Position numbers and translations under genes: made by a program. A DNA stretch of 32,094 nt from an uncultured Prevotellaceae bacterium (GTDB lineage: Bacteria > Bacteroidota > Bacteroidia > Bacteroidales > Muribaculaceae): positions 1 to 32,094 of the forward strand of contig ONOU01000040.1 in assembly GCA_900319525.1 (NCBI GenBank), read 5' to 3'. Positions 8,707 through 16,117 of this stretch are shown piece by piece (positions within the stretch are counted from its first letter, which is position 1; the number at the start of each line of letters is the position of its first letter). The notes beneath the pieces were generated by a model. The model ran no database searches, was not told the origin of the DNA, and saw only the letters and a program-made list of their open reading frames with translations.

Positions 8707-9462
8707 ATGAAATTTATCTCGTGGAACGTGAACGGACTCAGGGCCGTAGTGGGCAAAGGCTTCGGTGACATCTTCAAGGAGCTGGATGCCGACTTCTTCT
8801 GCCTGCAGGAGACCAAGATGCAAGAGGGGCAGCTAGATCTTGAATTTGACGGCTACCGCTCCTACTGGAACTATGCCGAGAAGAAAGGCTACTCGGGCAC
8901 AGCCATTTACAGCCGCCACGAGCCGCTGAGCGTGACCTATGGCATGGGCATCGAGGAACACGACCATGAGGGACGTGTCATTACCCTGGAGATGCCCGGC
9001 TTCTACCTCGTGACGTGCTACACGCCCAACAGCCAGGACGGCCTGCGCCGCCTCGACTACCGCATGACATGGGAGGACGCCTTCCGTGCCTACCTGCTCG
9101 AGCTCGACAAGAAGAAACCCGTCATCGTGTGTGGCGACCTGAACGTGGCCCACAAGGAGATAGACCTGAAGAATCCTAAAACCAACCGCAAGAACGCCGG
9201 CTTCACCGACGAGGAACGTGAGAAGATGACCGTCCTGCTCGACGCAGGCTTTACCGACAGCTGGCGCTTCTTTAACCCCGATGTCACCGACGTGTACTCG
9301 TGGTGGAGCTACCGCTTCAAGGCCCGCGAGAAGAACGCCGGCTGGCGCATCGATTACTTCCTGGTGAGCAACCGCCTGCAAGAGCAGTTGACCGATGCCA
9401 AAATCCACACCGAGATTTACGGTAGCGACCATTGCCCCGTTGAGGTGGATATCAGGTTTTAG
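8707..9462 (+). CDS. xth: Exodeoxyribonuclease III / AP endonuclease
   Basis: 251 aa, full length for the ExoIII (EEP) family. The signature residues are all present: WNVNGLR near the N-terminus (metal and substrate Asn), LQETK (metal-binding Glu about 34), CYTPNSQDG, GDLNVAH (catalytic Asp/Asn pair about 139-141), GWRIDYFLVS, and the C-terminal GSDHCPV with the general-base His. The enzyme cleaves DNA 5' to abasic sites and acts as a 3'-5' exonuclease on duplex DNA in base-excision repair. It is the first gene of a three-gene plus-strand run and has a consensus promoter 30 nt upstream. Confidence 0.95.
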   Translation: MKFISWNVNGLRAVVGKGFGDIFKELDADFFCLQETKMQEGQLDLEFDGYRSYWNYAEKKGYSGTAIYSRHEPLSVTYGMGIEEHDHEGRVITLEMPGFYLVTCYTPNSQDGLRRLDYRMTWEDAFRAYLLELDKKKPVIVCGDLNVAHKEIDLKNPKTNRKNAGFTDEEREKMTVLLDAGFTDSWRFFNPDVTDVYSWWSYRFKAREKNAGWRIDYFLVSNRLQEQLTDAKIHTEIYGSDHCPVEVDIRF

Positions 9463-9492
9463 GGACTCCTGCATACAACTTAAAAACTCAAT

Positions 9493-10674
9493 ATGATGGC
9501 AGTACAAAAGAAATATGATTTTGACCGCGTCGTGAGGATGGTATTAACCCTCTTCAGCGTTGGCGTGGGTGTGTGGCTCGTCAATTACTTGAGCCCGGTA
9601 CTGATGCCCTTTGTTGTGGGCTTCATCCTTGCCTATCTCATCGAGCCATTGGTCGAGTGGCTGCAAAGTAAGGCCCACATCAAGGCACGAGGCGTTGCAG
9701 TGGTGCTGGCCCTGCTCATCGTCATCGCTGTCATCACCGGCTTGTGCTGGCTCATCATTCCCTATCTGATTGATGAGTTTGGTATGATGTCCAAGCAGCT
9801 CGCGGCCTATGCCAAGTCGTCATTGAAGATTCCCTATGTCCCCGCCGAGATCAATGACTTTATCCAGCGCTATATCGACCTGGAAAAGATCAACGAGATG
9901 TTCTCCAAGCAGCAATGGATGGACTTGATCAACAAGGCAGCCTCGGGAGCCTGGAGCGTGGTGGGTGGCACGATGAGTGTGATCTTCAGCGTCCTGTCGT
10001 GGTTCATCGTGCTGCTGTACATGTTCTTTATCCTACTGGATTTCAACAAATTGTCACGCGCATTCAGGGCCGCCATCCCCAGCAAGTACCGCCGAATGGC
10101 TCTGCGCATCTTTGGCGACGTGGCCGACACGATGAGCCGCTACTTCCGCGGCCAGGCCGCTGTCTCGTTCTTTGTGGGTGTGATTTTTGCTATTGAGTTC
10201 TATATCATCGGGTTGCCCATGGCTATCGCCTTCGGCATGTTTGTCGGTCTGCTCAACATGGTGCCCTATCTGCAGCTCGTCTCCATCCCTATCGCCGCCT
10301 TCCTGTGCCTGGTGGCCACGGCAGCGACTGGAGCAAGCTTCTGGGTCATGTTTGCCTGGGTCATCGCGGCCTATATCATCTGCCAGGTCATCCAGGACAT
10401 GGTGCTCATCCCCACCATCATGAAGAGCCAGATGGGTCTCAACCCTGCCATCATCTTCTTGTCATTGTCGCTGTGGGTCTATGTGATGGGCTTTATCGGA
10501 CTGATCATCGGCCTGCCGTTGACCACACTCATCATCTCCTACTACTGCGAGTTTGTCCTGCACCAGCCTAACCCGCTGCACAAGTCCAAAAAGAAGGAAG
10601 CGCAAAGCAAGAAAACGCCATTGGCATTAACGTCCACCTTGCTCCATCAGTACAGCAACGACAAGCAGAAGTAA
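9493..10674 (+). CDS. AI-2E-family membrane transporter
   Basis: 393 aa with the fold of the AI-2E/PerM/YdiK family. Two N-terminal hydrophobic helices (FVVGFILAYLIEPLVEW is the family hallmark) and a third helix (VVLALLIVIAVITGLCWLIIPYL) come first. A hydrophilic middle region (about 90-165) precedes the C-terminal helical block with GLPMAIAFGMFVGLLNMVPY and the closing PTIMKSQMGLNPAIIFLSL and GFIGLIIGLPLTTLI. Family members include autoinducer-2 exporters and Na+/H+ antiporters, so the substrate is not predictable. The start is ATG ATG at 9493; the second ATG is equally possible. Its stop codon TAA overlaps the miaA ATG by one base, implying translational coupling. Confidence 0.88.
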   Translation: MMAVQKKYDFDRVVRMVLTLFSVGVGVWLVNYLSPVLMPFVVGFILAYLIEPLVEWLQSKAHIKARGVAVVLALLIVIAVITGLCWLIIPYLIDEFGMMSKQLAAYAKSSLKIPYVPAEINDFIQRYIDLEKINEMFSKQQWMDLINKAASGAWSVVGGTMSVIFSVLSWFIVLLYMFFILLDFNKLSRAFRAAIPSKYRRMALRIFGDVADTMSRYFRGQAAVSFFVGVIFAIEFYIIGLPMAIAFGMFVGLLNMVPYLQLVSIPIAAFLCLVATAATGASFWVMFAWVIAAYIICQVIQDMVLIPTIMKSQMGLNPAIIFLSLSLWVYVMGFIGLIIGLPLTTLIISYYCEFVLHQPNPLHKSKKKEAQSKKTPLALTSTLLHQYSNDKQK

Positions 10675-11570
10675 TGGACAAGACGTTGATTGTCATCACG
10701 GGACCCACTGGAGTGGGCAAGACAGCGACAGCCATCGAGCTGGCGCAGCAGCTGCATTGTGACATCATCAATGCCGATTCACGACAGATCTATCGCGGTA
10801 TCCCCATCTGCACCGCGGCCCCGACACCCGAGGAACTGGCAGCAGCACGGCATCACTTTGTCGCCTTTAAGGAACTGGATGAGAACTATAGCGCCGCCCA
10901 ATTTGAGGCCGACGTGATGCAGCTGTTACCCACCCTGTGGCAGCATGGGGACTACGCGGTGTTGTGCGGCGGGTCCATGATGTATGTGGACGCCGTGTGC
11001 CGCGGCATTGACAACCTGCCCGACATCAGCCCCGAGGTGCGGGCTGCCGTCAAGGACAAACTCGCCCGTGAGGGGCTGGAAAGTCTGATGGAGGAACTGG
11101 AACGGCTCGACCCACAATATGCTGCGACCATCGACCGCAAGAACACCAGCCGCGTGTGCCACGGTGTAGAAATCTGCCGCCAGGCAGGCGTGCCCTACTC
11201 CACCCTGCGCACCGGCATGGCCAAGCAGCGTGACTTCAAAATTATAAAACTGGCCCTGAACATCGAGCGCGAGCGACTGTTTGAACGCATCAACAAGCGC
11301 GTGGACCGCATGGTCGAGGCAGGACTGGAACAAGAGGCGCGCTCGGTGTACCACCTGCGCCACCTCAATTCGCTCAACACCGTGGGCATGAAGGAGATGT
11401 TTTCCCTGTTTGACGGCACGATGGACCGCCACACCGCCATCGAGCGCATCAAGAAGAACACCCGCGTCTATGCCAAGAAACAGCTCACCTGGTACCGCCG
11501 CGACCCCGACATCACCTGGGTCACCCCCGACGACGCCGTCACCACCACCCTCCACCTTCTCAAGGGCTAA
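10674..11570 (+). CDS. miaA: tRNA dimethylallyltransferase MiaA
   Basis: 298 aa, normal length. The N-terminal P-loop ITGPTGVGKTATAIELA is followed by DSRQIYRGIPICTAAPTPEEL, the substrate and tRNA-binding motif of the family. GGSMMYVDAVCRGIDNLPDI, KNTSRVCHGVEICRQAG and the C-terminal NTVGMKEMF ... RIKKNTRVYAKKQLTWYRRD are also characteristic. It transfers a dimethylallyl group to A37 of tRNAs reading UNN codons. The start is set by the TAATG overlap with the upstream transporter gene. It is the last gene of the operon; the next gene fragment is convergent and no clear terminator is visible in the 33-bp gap. Confidence 0.95.
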   Translation: MDKTLIVITGPTGVGKTATAIELAQQLHCDIINADSRQIYRGIPICTAAPTPEELAAARHHFVAFKELDENYSAAQFEADVMQLLPTLWQHGDYAVLCGGSMMYVDAVCRGIDNLPDISPEVRAAVKDKLAREGLESLMEELERLDPQYAATIDRKNTSRVCHGVEICRQAGVPYSTLRTGMAKQRDFKIIKLALNIERERLFERINKRVDRMVEAGLEQEARSVYHLRHLNSLNTVGMKEMFSLFDGTMDRHTAIERIKKNTRVYAKKQLTWYRRDPDITWVTPDDAVTTTLHLLKG

Positions 11571-11642
11571 CCCAAGTCAAGGTCACCGACGTGCAGTGAC
11601 ACTTCACTCTCGCTGAAAGAGCACCTCATCCGTCTGTTTTTT

Positions 11643-11705
11643 CAAGCTAGCGGCCTGTGATACCGACACATCACCGGTGCAGTGCAAGCTGCTACTTGCG
11701 ATATG
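11643..11705. repeat. Two degenerate copies of a short hairpin repeat
   Basis: CAAGCTAGCGGCCTGTGATA (11643-11662) and CAAGCTGCTACTTGCGATA (11685-11703) resemble the better-preserved hairpin at 12397-12415 and its AATA follow-on. Both copies lie in the 3' end of the ATPase remnant. I read them as a small interspersed hairpin element; the similarity is modest. Confidence 0.4.
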
Positions 11706-12396
11706 GGACGGTTCCTGGTTTGGCAGGGGTGTCGGAAGTGTTAATGAATTGTTAATTTCTTTATCTTTATTGCTGGATTCCAAGTGATTACTTGAGCCGC
11801 TCGTGGTGCTGTCGCTGACCTCGGGAGAGGAGGATTCTGGAGTGCGTTCTACCTCGTGGGGGAGGTTGTCGTCGCCGATGGTGAAGCGGTACTCAGTGTC
11901 GTCGGGAGAATGGCTGAGGTCGTAGCTCATAGCGAGGCGGACGGTGGTAACCTCGCGCTGGGTGGAGAGGGAGAAGACGTCGGAGGCGTCGAGGAAGAGG
12001 TACTTGCCAAGGTTGCCTGTGGTACTGGCTTTCTTGCCGAGGTGGTTGTAGCCGATGAAAAGGAAGGCGGTATCGGTGTGGTTGGTCACATCACGGACAA
12101 TGCGGCAGAACTCAGTGGCCACGTGCACGCCGCAGAAGGGCATGAAGTGGTCGATGTCGTCGATGACGACGAGCTGGGGCTTGAATTGGCGGATGAGAGC
12201 CTCGATATTGCGGTTGATGGCGTAGAAGTTTTCACGCTGCCCTCCGAGGATGTCGAGGCAGACGAAGTGGAGGTTCTCCTTGGCCGGACAATGGGCTGCC
12301 AGCTCACGGTAGATGCTGGTGCAGATGTGGGGGCCGTGAAGGGTGTCGATCCAGAGGACCTTGCATGCTGAGGGGCTGGGGTGCTGGCTGGAGTTG

Positions 12397-12415
12397 TGCA
12401 AGCTGGAAGCTTGCA
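12397..12415. repeat. Perfect tri-loop hairpin element
   Basis: TGCAAGCT-GGA-AGCTTGCA is an 8-bp perfect stem with a 3-nt loop. It sits between the conserved ATPase core and the 18-bp inverted repeat, and is related to the two copies at 11643-11705. Small hairpins of this shape also occur at 31735-31749. Confidence 0.6.
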
Positions 12416-12431
12416 ATACCCCGACGGGGAA

Positions 12432-12572
12432 GAGGCTGTTGCAAAACTCCGACAGCAAATATGAGATCGCGCTGCGCGCGAGAAATTTATCAAAATTATA
12501 AATAAAATTATAATAAATATCTATTTTGTTAAGGCCGATTTAAAAAACTGCGTCGAGTTTTGCAACAGCCTC
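12432..12572. mobile_element. MITE- or IS-remnant-like element with 18-bp inverted repeats
   Basis: GAGGCTGTTGCAAAACTC at 12432-12449 is the exact inverse of GAGTTTTGCAACAGCCTC at 12555-12572. The 105 bp between is AT-rich with a short CG-rich palindromic patch (near 12466-12481). The end sequence resembles insertion-sequence termini as I remember them; no name is claimed. There is no transposase gene, and no convincing target-site duplication is visible next to the arms. The element forms the 5' boundary of the truncated ATPase frame. Confidence 0.5.
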
Positions 12573-12675
12573 CACGGGGGACAGGTCGAGCGGGGAACCG
12601 CGGCATAGCCACGGCCCACGGGACAGGTCGAGCGGGGGATCGTGGCATGGCCACGGCACGGGGGACCTGTCGCGG
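12573..12675. repeat. GC-rich imperfect tandem repeats, about 43 bp per unit
   Basis: Two adjacent units (12573-12615 and 12617-12657) share CACGG(G)GGACAGGTCGAGCGGGG, a short variable part, then GGCATRGCCACGGC. A partial third block (12658-12675) contains the inverse of the core (GACCTGTC against GACAGGTC), so the array also folds. It directly abuts the 18-bp inverted repeat and is much richer in GC than its flanks. No function is assigned. Confidence 0.7.
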
Positions 12676-12680
12676 TAGTG

Positions 12681-12711
12681 CAAAGGTAACACATTTTGGG
12701 GCGGTTGTCAA
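12681..12711 (-). promoter_or_regulatory. Promoter-like site upstream of the ATPase remnant
   Basis: Minus-strand TTG (12711-12709), 20-nt spacer, TACCTTTG (12688-12681). It points into the GC-rich repeats and the inverted-repeat element. It may be the orphaned promoter of whatever gene stood here before the rearrangement. Confidence 0.4.
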
Positions 12712-12747
12712 GGGGAGAGAGGATTTTTGATGATCAGTACTTTTCTA

Positions 12748-12952
12748 TTAACTGTTCAAGATGATGTCGATGACGGTGTTGACGTCGGCGATATTCACCT
12801 CGCCGTCGCCGTTCACTTCACCCTACTTGCCGGTGTAATACAGGGCAATGTCATCGACACAGGTCGTTCCTGAGCCACCAAGCATTGCGCTGCGGAACAC
12901 CGCTGGTTGATCTACTCTCAGATTAAGATACCAAGTAGCGACTCTGAGGGTG
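12748..12952 (-). pseudogene. 3' stub of a dead dockerin-tailed secreted protein gene
   Basis: On the minus strand, a frame reading ...VATWYLNLRVDQPAVFRSA... GGSGTTCVDDIALYYTGK meets TAG at 12825-12823. It continues in the same frame as GEVNGDGEVNIADVNTVIDIILNS and ends with TAA at 12750-12748. The tail is a single dockerin repeat nearly identical to those of the neighbouring genes. A single C-to-T change (CAG to TAG) would explain the stop. The 5' part is missing: the stub directly abuts the cutC stop codon. I read it as a deleted, decayed paralogue of the secreted dockerin proteins. Confidence 0.75.
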
Positions 12953-13705
12953 TCAATCGAGTAGCTGGGCGATTGTGGCTGCGACGCGGCGTGATGTGGT
13001 ATAGTCAAGAGAGGCCTCGTTGGCGCCCGGGCGACCCATATACAGGTTGGGGTTGACATACTGCATGGCACTGGGCACTGACTCACGGCCCGAGAAGTGG
13101 AACTCGTTCAGGCCCGTCACATCACGGATTTCCTTGATGTTCTGCTCGGTCACGCCACTGCCGGCCATGAGGATGATGCGTCCTGCCGCCTGGCGGTTTA
13201 GTCTGGCCAGTAAATCCACGCCCTGGATGGCCTTGGGCTGCTGGCCCGAAGTCAGGATGCGGTTAAATCCCAGAGCGATGATTTGTTCCAATGCCTGCTC
13301 GGGATCGGCTGCGCGGTCAAAGGCCCGATGCATCGTCACGCTCATCCCCTGGCTGCACTCCATCAGGTAGCGGTTCTTCTCGACGTCAATAGTGCCGTCG
13401 GCCTTGAGGCAGCCAAACACGACACCGTCCACGCCCAGGTCCCGGCACACGGCAATGTCGGCGGCCATGCGCTCCACCTCCAGGTCACTGTACAGGAAGT
13501 CGCCACCACGCGGGCGGATGATTACATGCAGGCGCGTCGTTGTCAACACACGTCGCGCCACCTTGATTTCTCCATAACTGGGCGTCGTGCCGCCCTCGGG
13601 GATGCCCGCGCACAATTCCACGCGGTCGGCACCGCCCTGCTGTGCCGCCAGGCAGGATTCCACCCCGTTGGCGCACACCTCAACCATAAACTCTTCACGT
13701 TTCAT
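12953..13705 (-). CDS. cutC: CutC family protein (copper homeostasis family)
   Basis: 250 aa from the ATG at 13705; the frame extends two codons upstream only to a TTG. It is a full-length CutC TIM barrel: EVCANGVESCLAAQQGGADRVELCAG at the N-terminus, GEIKVARRV, VIIRPRGGDFLYSDLEVERMAADI, GVDGVVFGCLKADGTID, MHRAFDR, RILTSGQQPKAIQGVDLL, ILMAGSGVTEQNI and EFHFSGR are family hallmarks. CutC was originally linked to copper tolerance in E. coli, but that role is disputed and the true substrate is unclear. It lies 36 bp downstream of the NAGPA gene on the same strand with no visible terminator, so it may be the last gene of that operon. Confidence 0.92.
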   Translation of the reverse strand: MKREEFMVEVCANGVESCLAAQQGGADRVELCAGIPEGGTTPSYGEIKVARRVLTTTRLHVIIRPRGGDFLYSDLEVERMAADIAVCRDLGVDGVVFGCLKADGTIDVEKNRYLMECSQGMSVTMHRAFDRAADPEQALEQIIALGFNRILTSGQQPKAIQGVDLLARLNRQAAGRIILMAGSGVTEQNIKEIRDVTGLNEFHFSGRESVPSAMQYVNPNLYMGRPGANEASLDYTTSRRVAATIAQLLD

Positions 13706-13747
13706 AACCAAAAAATCAATAATTACATCAAAAGAACCGTCCCTATT

Positions 13748-16117
13748 TTACCCAAGGATGATGTCGATGACGGAATTGACGTCGGCGATGTTGATCTCGG
13801 TGTCGCCGTTCACATCGCCGGTGTGATTCATGTTTCCCGACAGGATCATGCTGATTATTGCATTCACGTCGGCAATGTTGACCTCACCGTCACCATTCAC
13901 ATCGCCCTTGAGGAACCCGTCCTGAGGCATCATGGCATAGATGAGTTCCATGCCTGGAATCTTGAGACTGTAGGACTCACCTGTGGTGACGGCATTGTAA
14001 GTGATGTAATAATACACCAGATGCAACGGGAAGTTACCCAAGTCGCTGGCGTCACACACATCGGTCACGGGAACGTCGATCGTGTATTCCCCATCTACCG
14101 CCTCACCAACAGGGTACTCGACGGTGACGCGCTCGCCGTAGGCATTGCCGAGGAGCACCTTGACCGTCTTGAGCTGCAAATCGCCAGGCAGCAAGCGCAA
14201 TCGCAACGTGTCAGGCAATCCCCACAGCCTCACGTCCTTGGCCAACTTGATGTAGGGGTTGCGAGACGAACTGCCGGTAAAATCTATCTGCAGACCATTG
14301 TCCAGGGCGGTTATTACGCGATCCTTGCCGCCGCTCTGGCCGACGTTCCACGTGTCAGGGTCGATGGGGCCGTTCTCGACGGTGGTAACGCGAGCCTTGG
14401 GGTTCTCGACGCTCACCAGCAGCGAGTCGGCCAGCAAGGGATGGCTCGAGCCGACGAATGTCTGTCCGTCGGCCACAGCGGTGATGACGCCCAGGTCATC
14501 GACGGCGCAGACGCTCTCATCCATTGAGGTCCACGCCACCACACTAGGGTCCACCTTGTCCAGGCCGTAGCCGCTCACGCCGTTAATGTTGATGGCATAA
14601 GGGTGAAAACCATCGATGACCACACTGTCGCTTACCAGTTGCCACTGTGCTTCCATGATGGTGACAGGCTGGGTAGCGGTAATGCCGTTATAGTGAGCAT
14701 ACAGGTTGCCCGATGCAGGTGTGGACACGGCATGGAAATAGCCCTCGTCGTCGAAGTAGCCCACCTGGGGGTCGCACGTGAAGGTGCAGCCCTGCAGGTC
14801 CCTGGTCTTCAACACGCCATACCGGTTATAGCCCCACACACCAAACGCAGTGGTCGCCGAGATCGACAGATTGTAGCACCGCGGCTCAAAGTTGATGATG
14901 CCAATCTCCTCGTCCTGGGGAGCGACCGACACAAACAGGCAGCCGTTGCCCACGGCGCGCACGGGACCATCGCTGGGATGGTTCAACACCTCGTCATTGA
15001 CAAGGATGCACGACGAGCCGCCACCGTCCAGATTCACGGCATTGACGGCACCCAAGGCGTCAAAAATGCCTTTCATCTCCAGGAGCGTGACGCCCACCGA
15101 GGTGAGATGTCGCCCGTCCACAACCACAAAATAGAGGCGCGTGCTGTCGGCATTAAAGCCGATAGCCGTGCGGGGATGCCGTTCAGCCCAGTCCTCGCAG
15201 AACTGGCCATTCTGCATGATGATGTGGTTACTGCCACCAATGAGCTGATGGATGTTGACGTCGCCAGGCTCGTTGTTGAGCGTGAGGCGGAATGAGACAC
15301 TTAACTCGTCGCCCACGTGCAGCGATGCAGCATGGTTGGCATAGGTGCCCTTGAGCCACAGGATGGCCTTGCCGTCGGGAATCGTCGTCGAGCCTTTTGC
15401 ATCAAAGATATCCTCGATGATGCACTGCTCCACGCCGTTGGCACTCCAAGTGAAAGGGTTGCCTGCCGGCCGCAGCAACACCATCTTCCCGTCACTGGAC
15501 CCGTCATAGGTCACGGGGCCATAGCTGCGGGTGAAGAGGATGGACTGATTGGCGGCAATATTCTCATAGGCATACCGCATGCGGTTCACCAGATTGAGGG
15601 CAAACGTCGTCTCGCCATTGGTCACAGTTCCAGTAAACGTCAGGCGGTCGATGTAAGGCCGATTATCATTGTCCAGAACCAGACAGGCACGATTGTGGCT
15701 GCTGAGGACCAGCTCGCCATCACGCACCTGGCCGCTCAGGGGCAGTCCCACCTCGTTGGAGGGCGATGTCATGAAGAAGTCACCGTTGACGGCTCCCACC
15801 ACCTCATGCCCGGGCCGGTTGTTGCGCGCAGCCATATTGACGGGCGTCTCGCTGCCCACGGCCTTCTCGGCACCCAGGCAGGTCTCCATGACGATGTAGG
15901 GATTAGTCAAGTCCATCTCCACAACGCTCACCTTGAGTGGCAAGGCCGGAATGTCATATTTTGCAGCCGTCACGCCAGGTCCCGCCAAATGCGGGAAGAT
16001 GAGCGTGTCCACATCATATTTCTTGTCACCGATAGTCCACTGGTCACGGGCATAGCCTGTGGCGGCGGTCCCCACAACCAGCGCTACAAAGGCAACGAGC
16101 AAGAATGGCCGTTTCAT
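13748..16117 (-). CDS. Secreted NAGPA (DUF2233)-type phosphodiester glycosidase with dockerin-like tail
   Basis: 789 aa. A signal peptide (LLVAFVALVVGTAATGYA) precedes a phosphodiester-glycosidase domain (about 60-400). Its signature elements are EVVGAVNGDFF (about 105-115), HPRTAIGFNADSTRLYFVVVDGR (about 314-336) and VNLDGGGSSCILVND (about 361-375). A bacterial Ig-like segment follows (SVVIDGFHPYAININGVSGYG ... ADGQTFVGSSHP), then a beta-sandwich. The C-terminus has two dockerin repeats (GDVNGDGEVNIADVNAIIS and GDVNGDTEINIADVNSVID). The family includes the human mannose-6-phosphate uncovering enzyme, which removes GlcNAc from a phosphodiester; bacterial members are thought to attack sugar-phosphodiester bonds. 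Its ATG overlaps the stop of the upstream 463-aa gene by four bases (ATGA), which indicates tight translational coupling. Confidence 0.88.
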   Translation of the reverse strand: MKRPFLLVAFVALVVGTAATGYARDQWTIGDKKYDVDTLIFPHLAGPGVTAAKYDIPALPLKVSVVEMDLTNPYIVMETCLGAEKAVGSETPVNMAARNNRPGHEVVGAVNGDFFMTSPSNEVGLPLSGQVRDGELVLSSHNRACLVLDNDNRPYIDRLTFTGTVTNGETTFALNLVNRMRYAYENIAANQSILFTRSYGPVTYDGSSDGKMVLLRPAGNPFTWSANGVEQCIIEDIFDAKGSTTIPDGKAILWLKGTYANHAASLHVGDELSVSFRLTLNNEPGDVNIHQLIGGSNHIIMQNGQFCEDWAERHPRTAIGFNADSTRLYFVVVDGRHLTSVGVTLLEMKGIFDALGAVNAVNLDGGGSSCILVNDEVLNHPSDGPVRAVGNGCLFVSVAPQDEEIGIINFEPRCYNLSISATTAFGVWGYNRYGVLKTRDLQGCTFTCDPQVGYFDDEGYFHAVSTPASGNLYAHYNGITATQPVTIMEAQWQLVSDSVVIDGFHPYAININGVSGYGLDKVDPSVVAWTSMDESVCAVDDLGVITAVADGQTFVGSSHPLLADSLLVSVENPKARVTTVENGPIDPDTWNVGQSGGKDRVITALDNGLQIDFTGSSSRNPYIKLAKDVRLWGLPDTLRLRLLPGDLQLKTVKVLLGNAYGERVTVEYPVGEAVDGEYTIDVPVTDVCDASDLGNFPLHLVYYYITYNAVTTGESYSLKIPGMELIYAMMPQDGFLKGDVNGDGEVNIADVNAIISMILSGNMNHTGDVNGDTEINIADVNSVIDIILG

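Larger units (their letters stand above)
11604..12458 (-). pseudogene. 5'-truncated RecA/AAA_25-like ATPase fragment lacking Walker A
   Basis: The reading frame is open, but it has no ATG before the conserved region; the earliest plausible start is a TTG at 12458 inside an inverted repeat. The conserved core begins at KVLWIDTLHGP (residue about 33) and includes a Walker B strand LVVIDDIDHF (about 95-104). A sensor-like FLFIGYNHLGKKASTTGNLGKYLFLDASDVFSL segment is followed by TVRLAMSYDL. This resembles the C-terminal half of the RepA-like AAA_25 ATPases found on Bacteroidales mobile elements, which normally have a GxxxxGKS P-loop 40-60 residues earlier. That part is missing. The last 75 residues are low-complexity (Ser, Thr, Asn, Pro). 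The best reading is a decapitated remnant of a mobile-element ATPase; a functional Walker-A-less protein is less likely. Confidence 0.55.

Noticed and set aside
12432-12572. Active insertion sequence
   Set aside because: Only 141 bp, no transposase and no visible target-site duplication; kept as a MITE-like remnant.
13283-14527. Long plus-strand open frame opposite cutC and the NAGPA gene
   Set aside because: It is a GC-driven shadow of two well-supported minus-strand genes, and its translation has no recognisable family.
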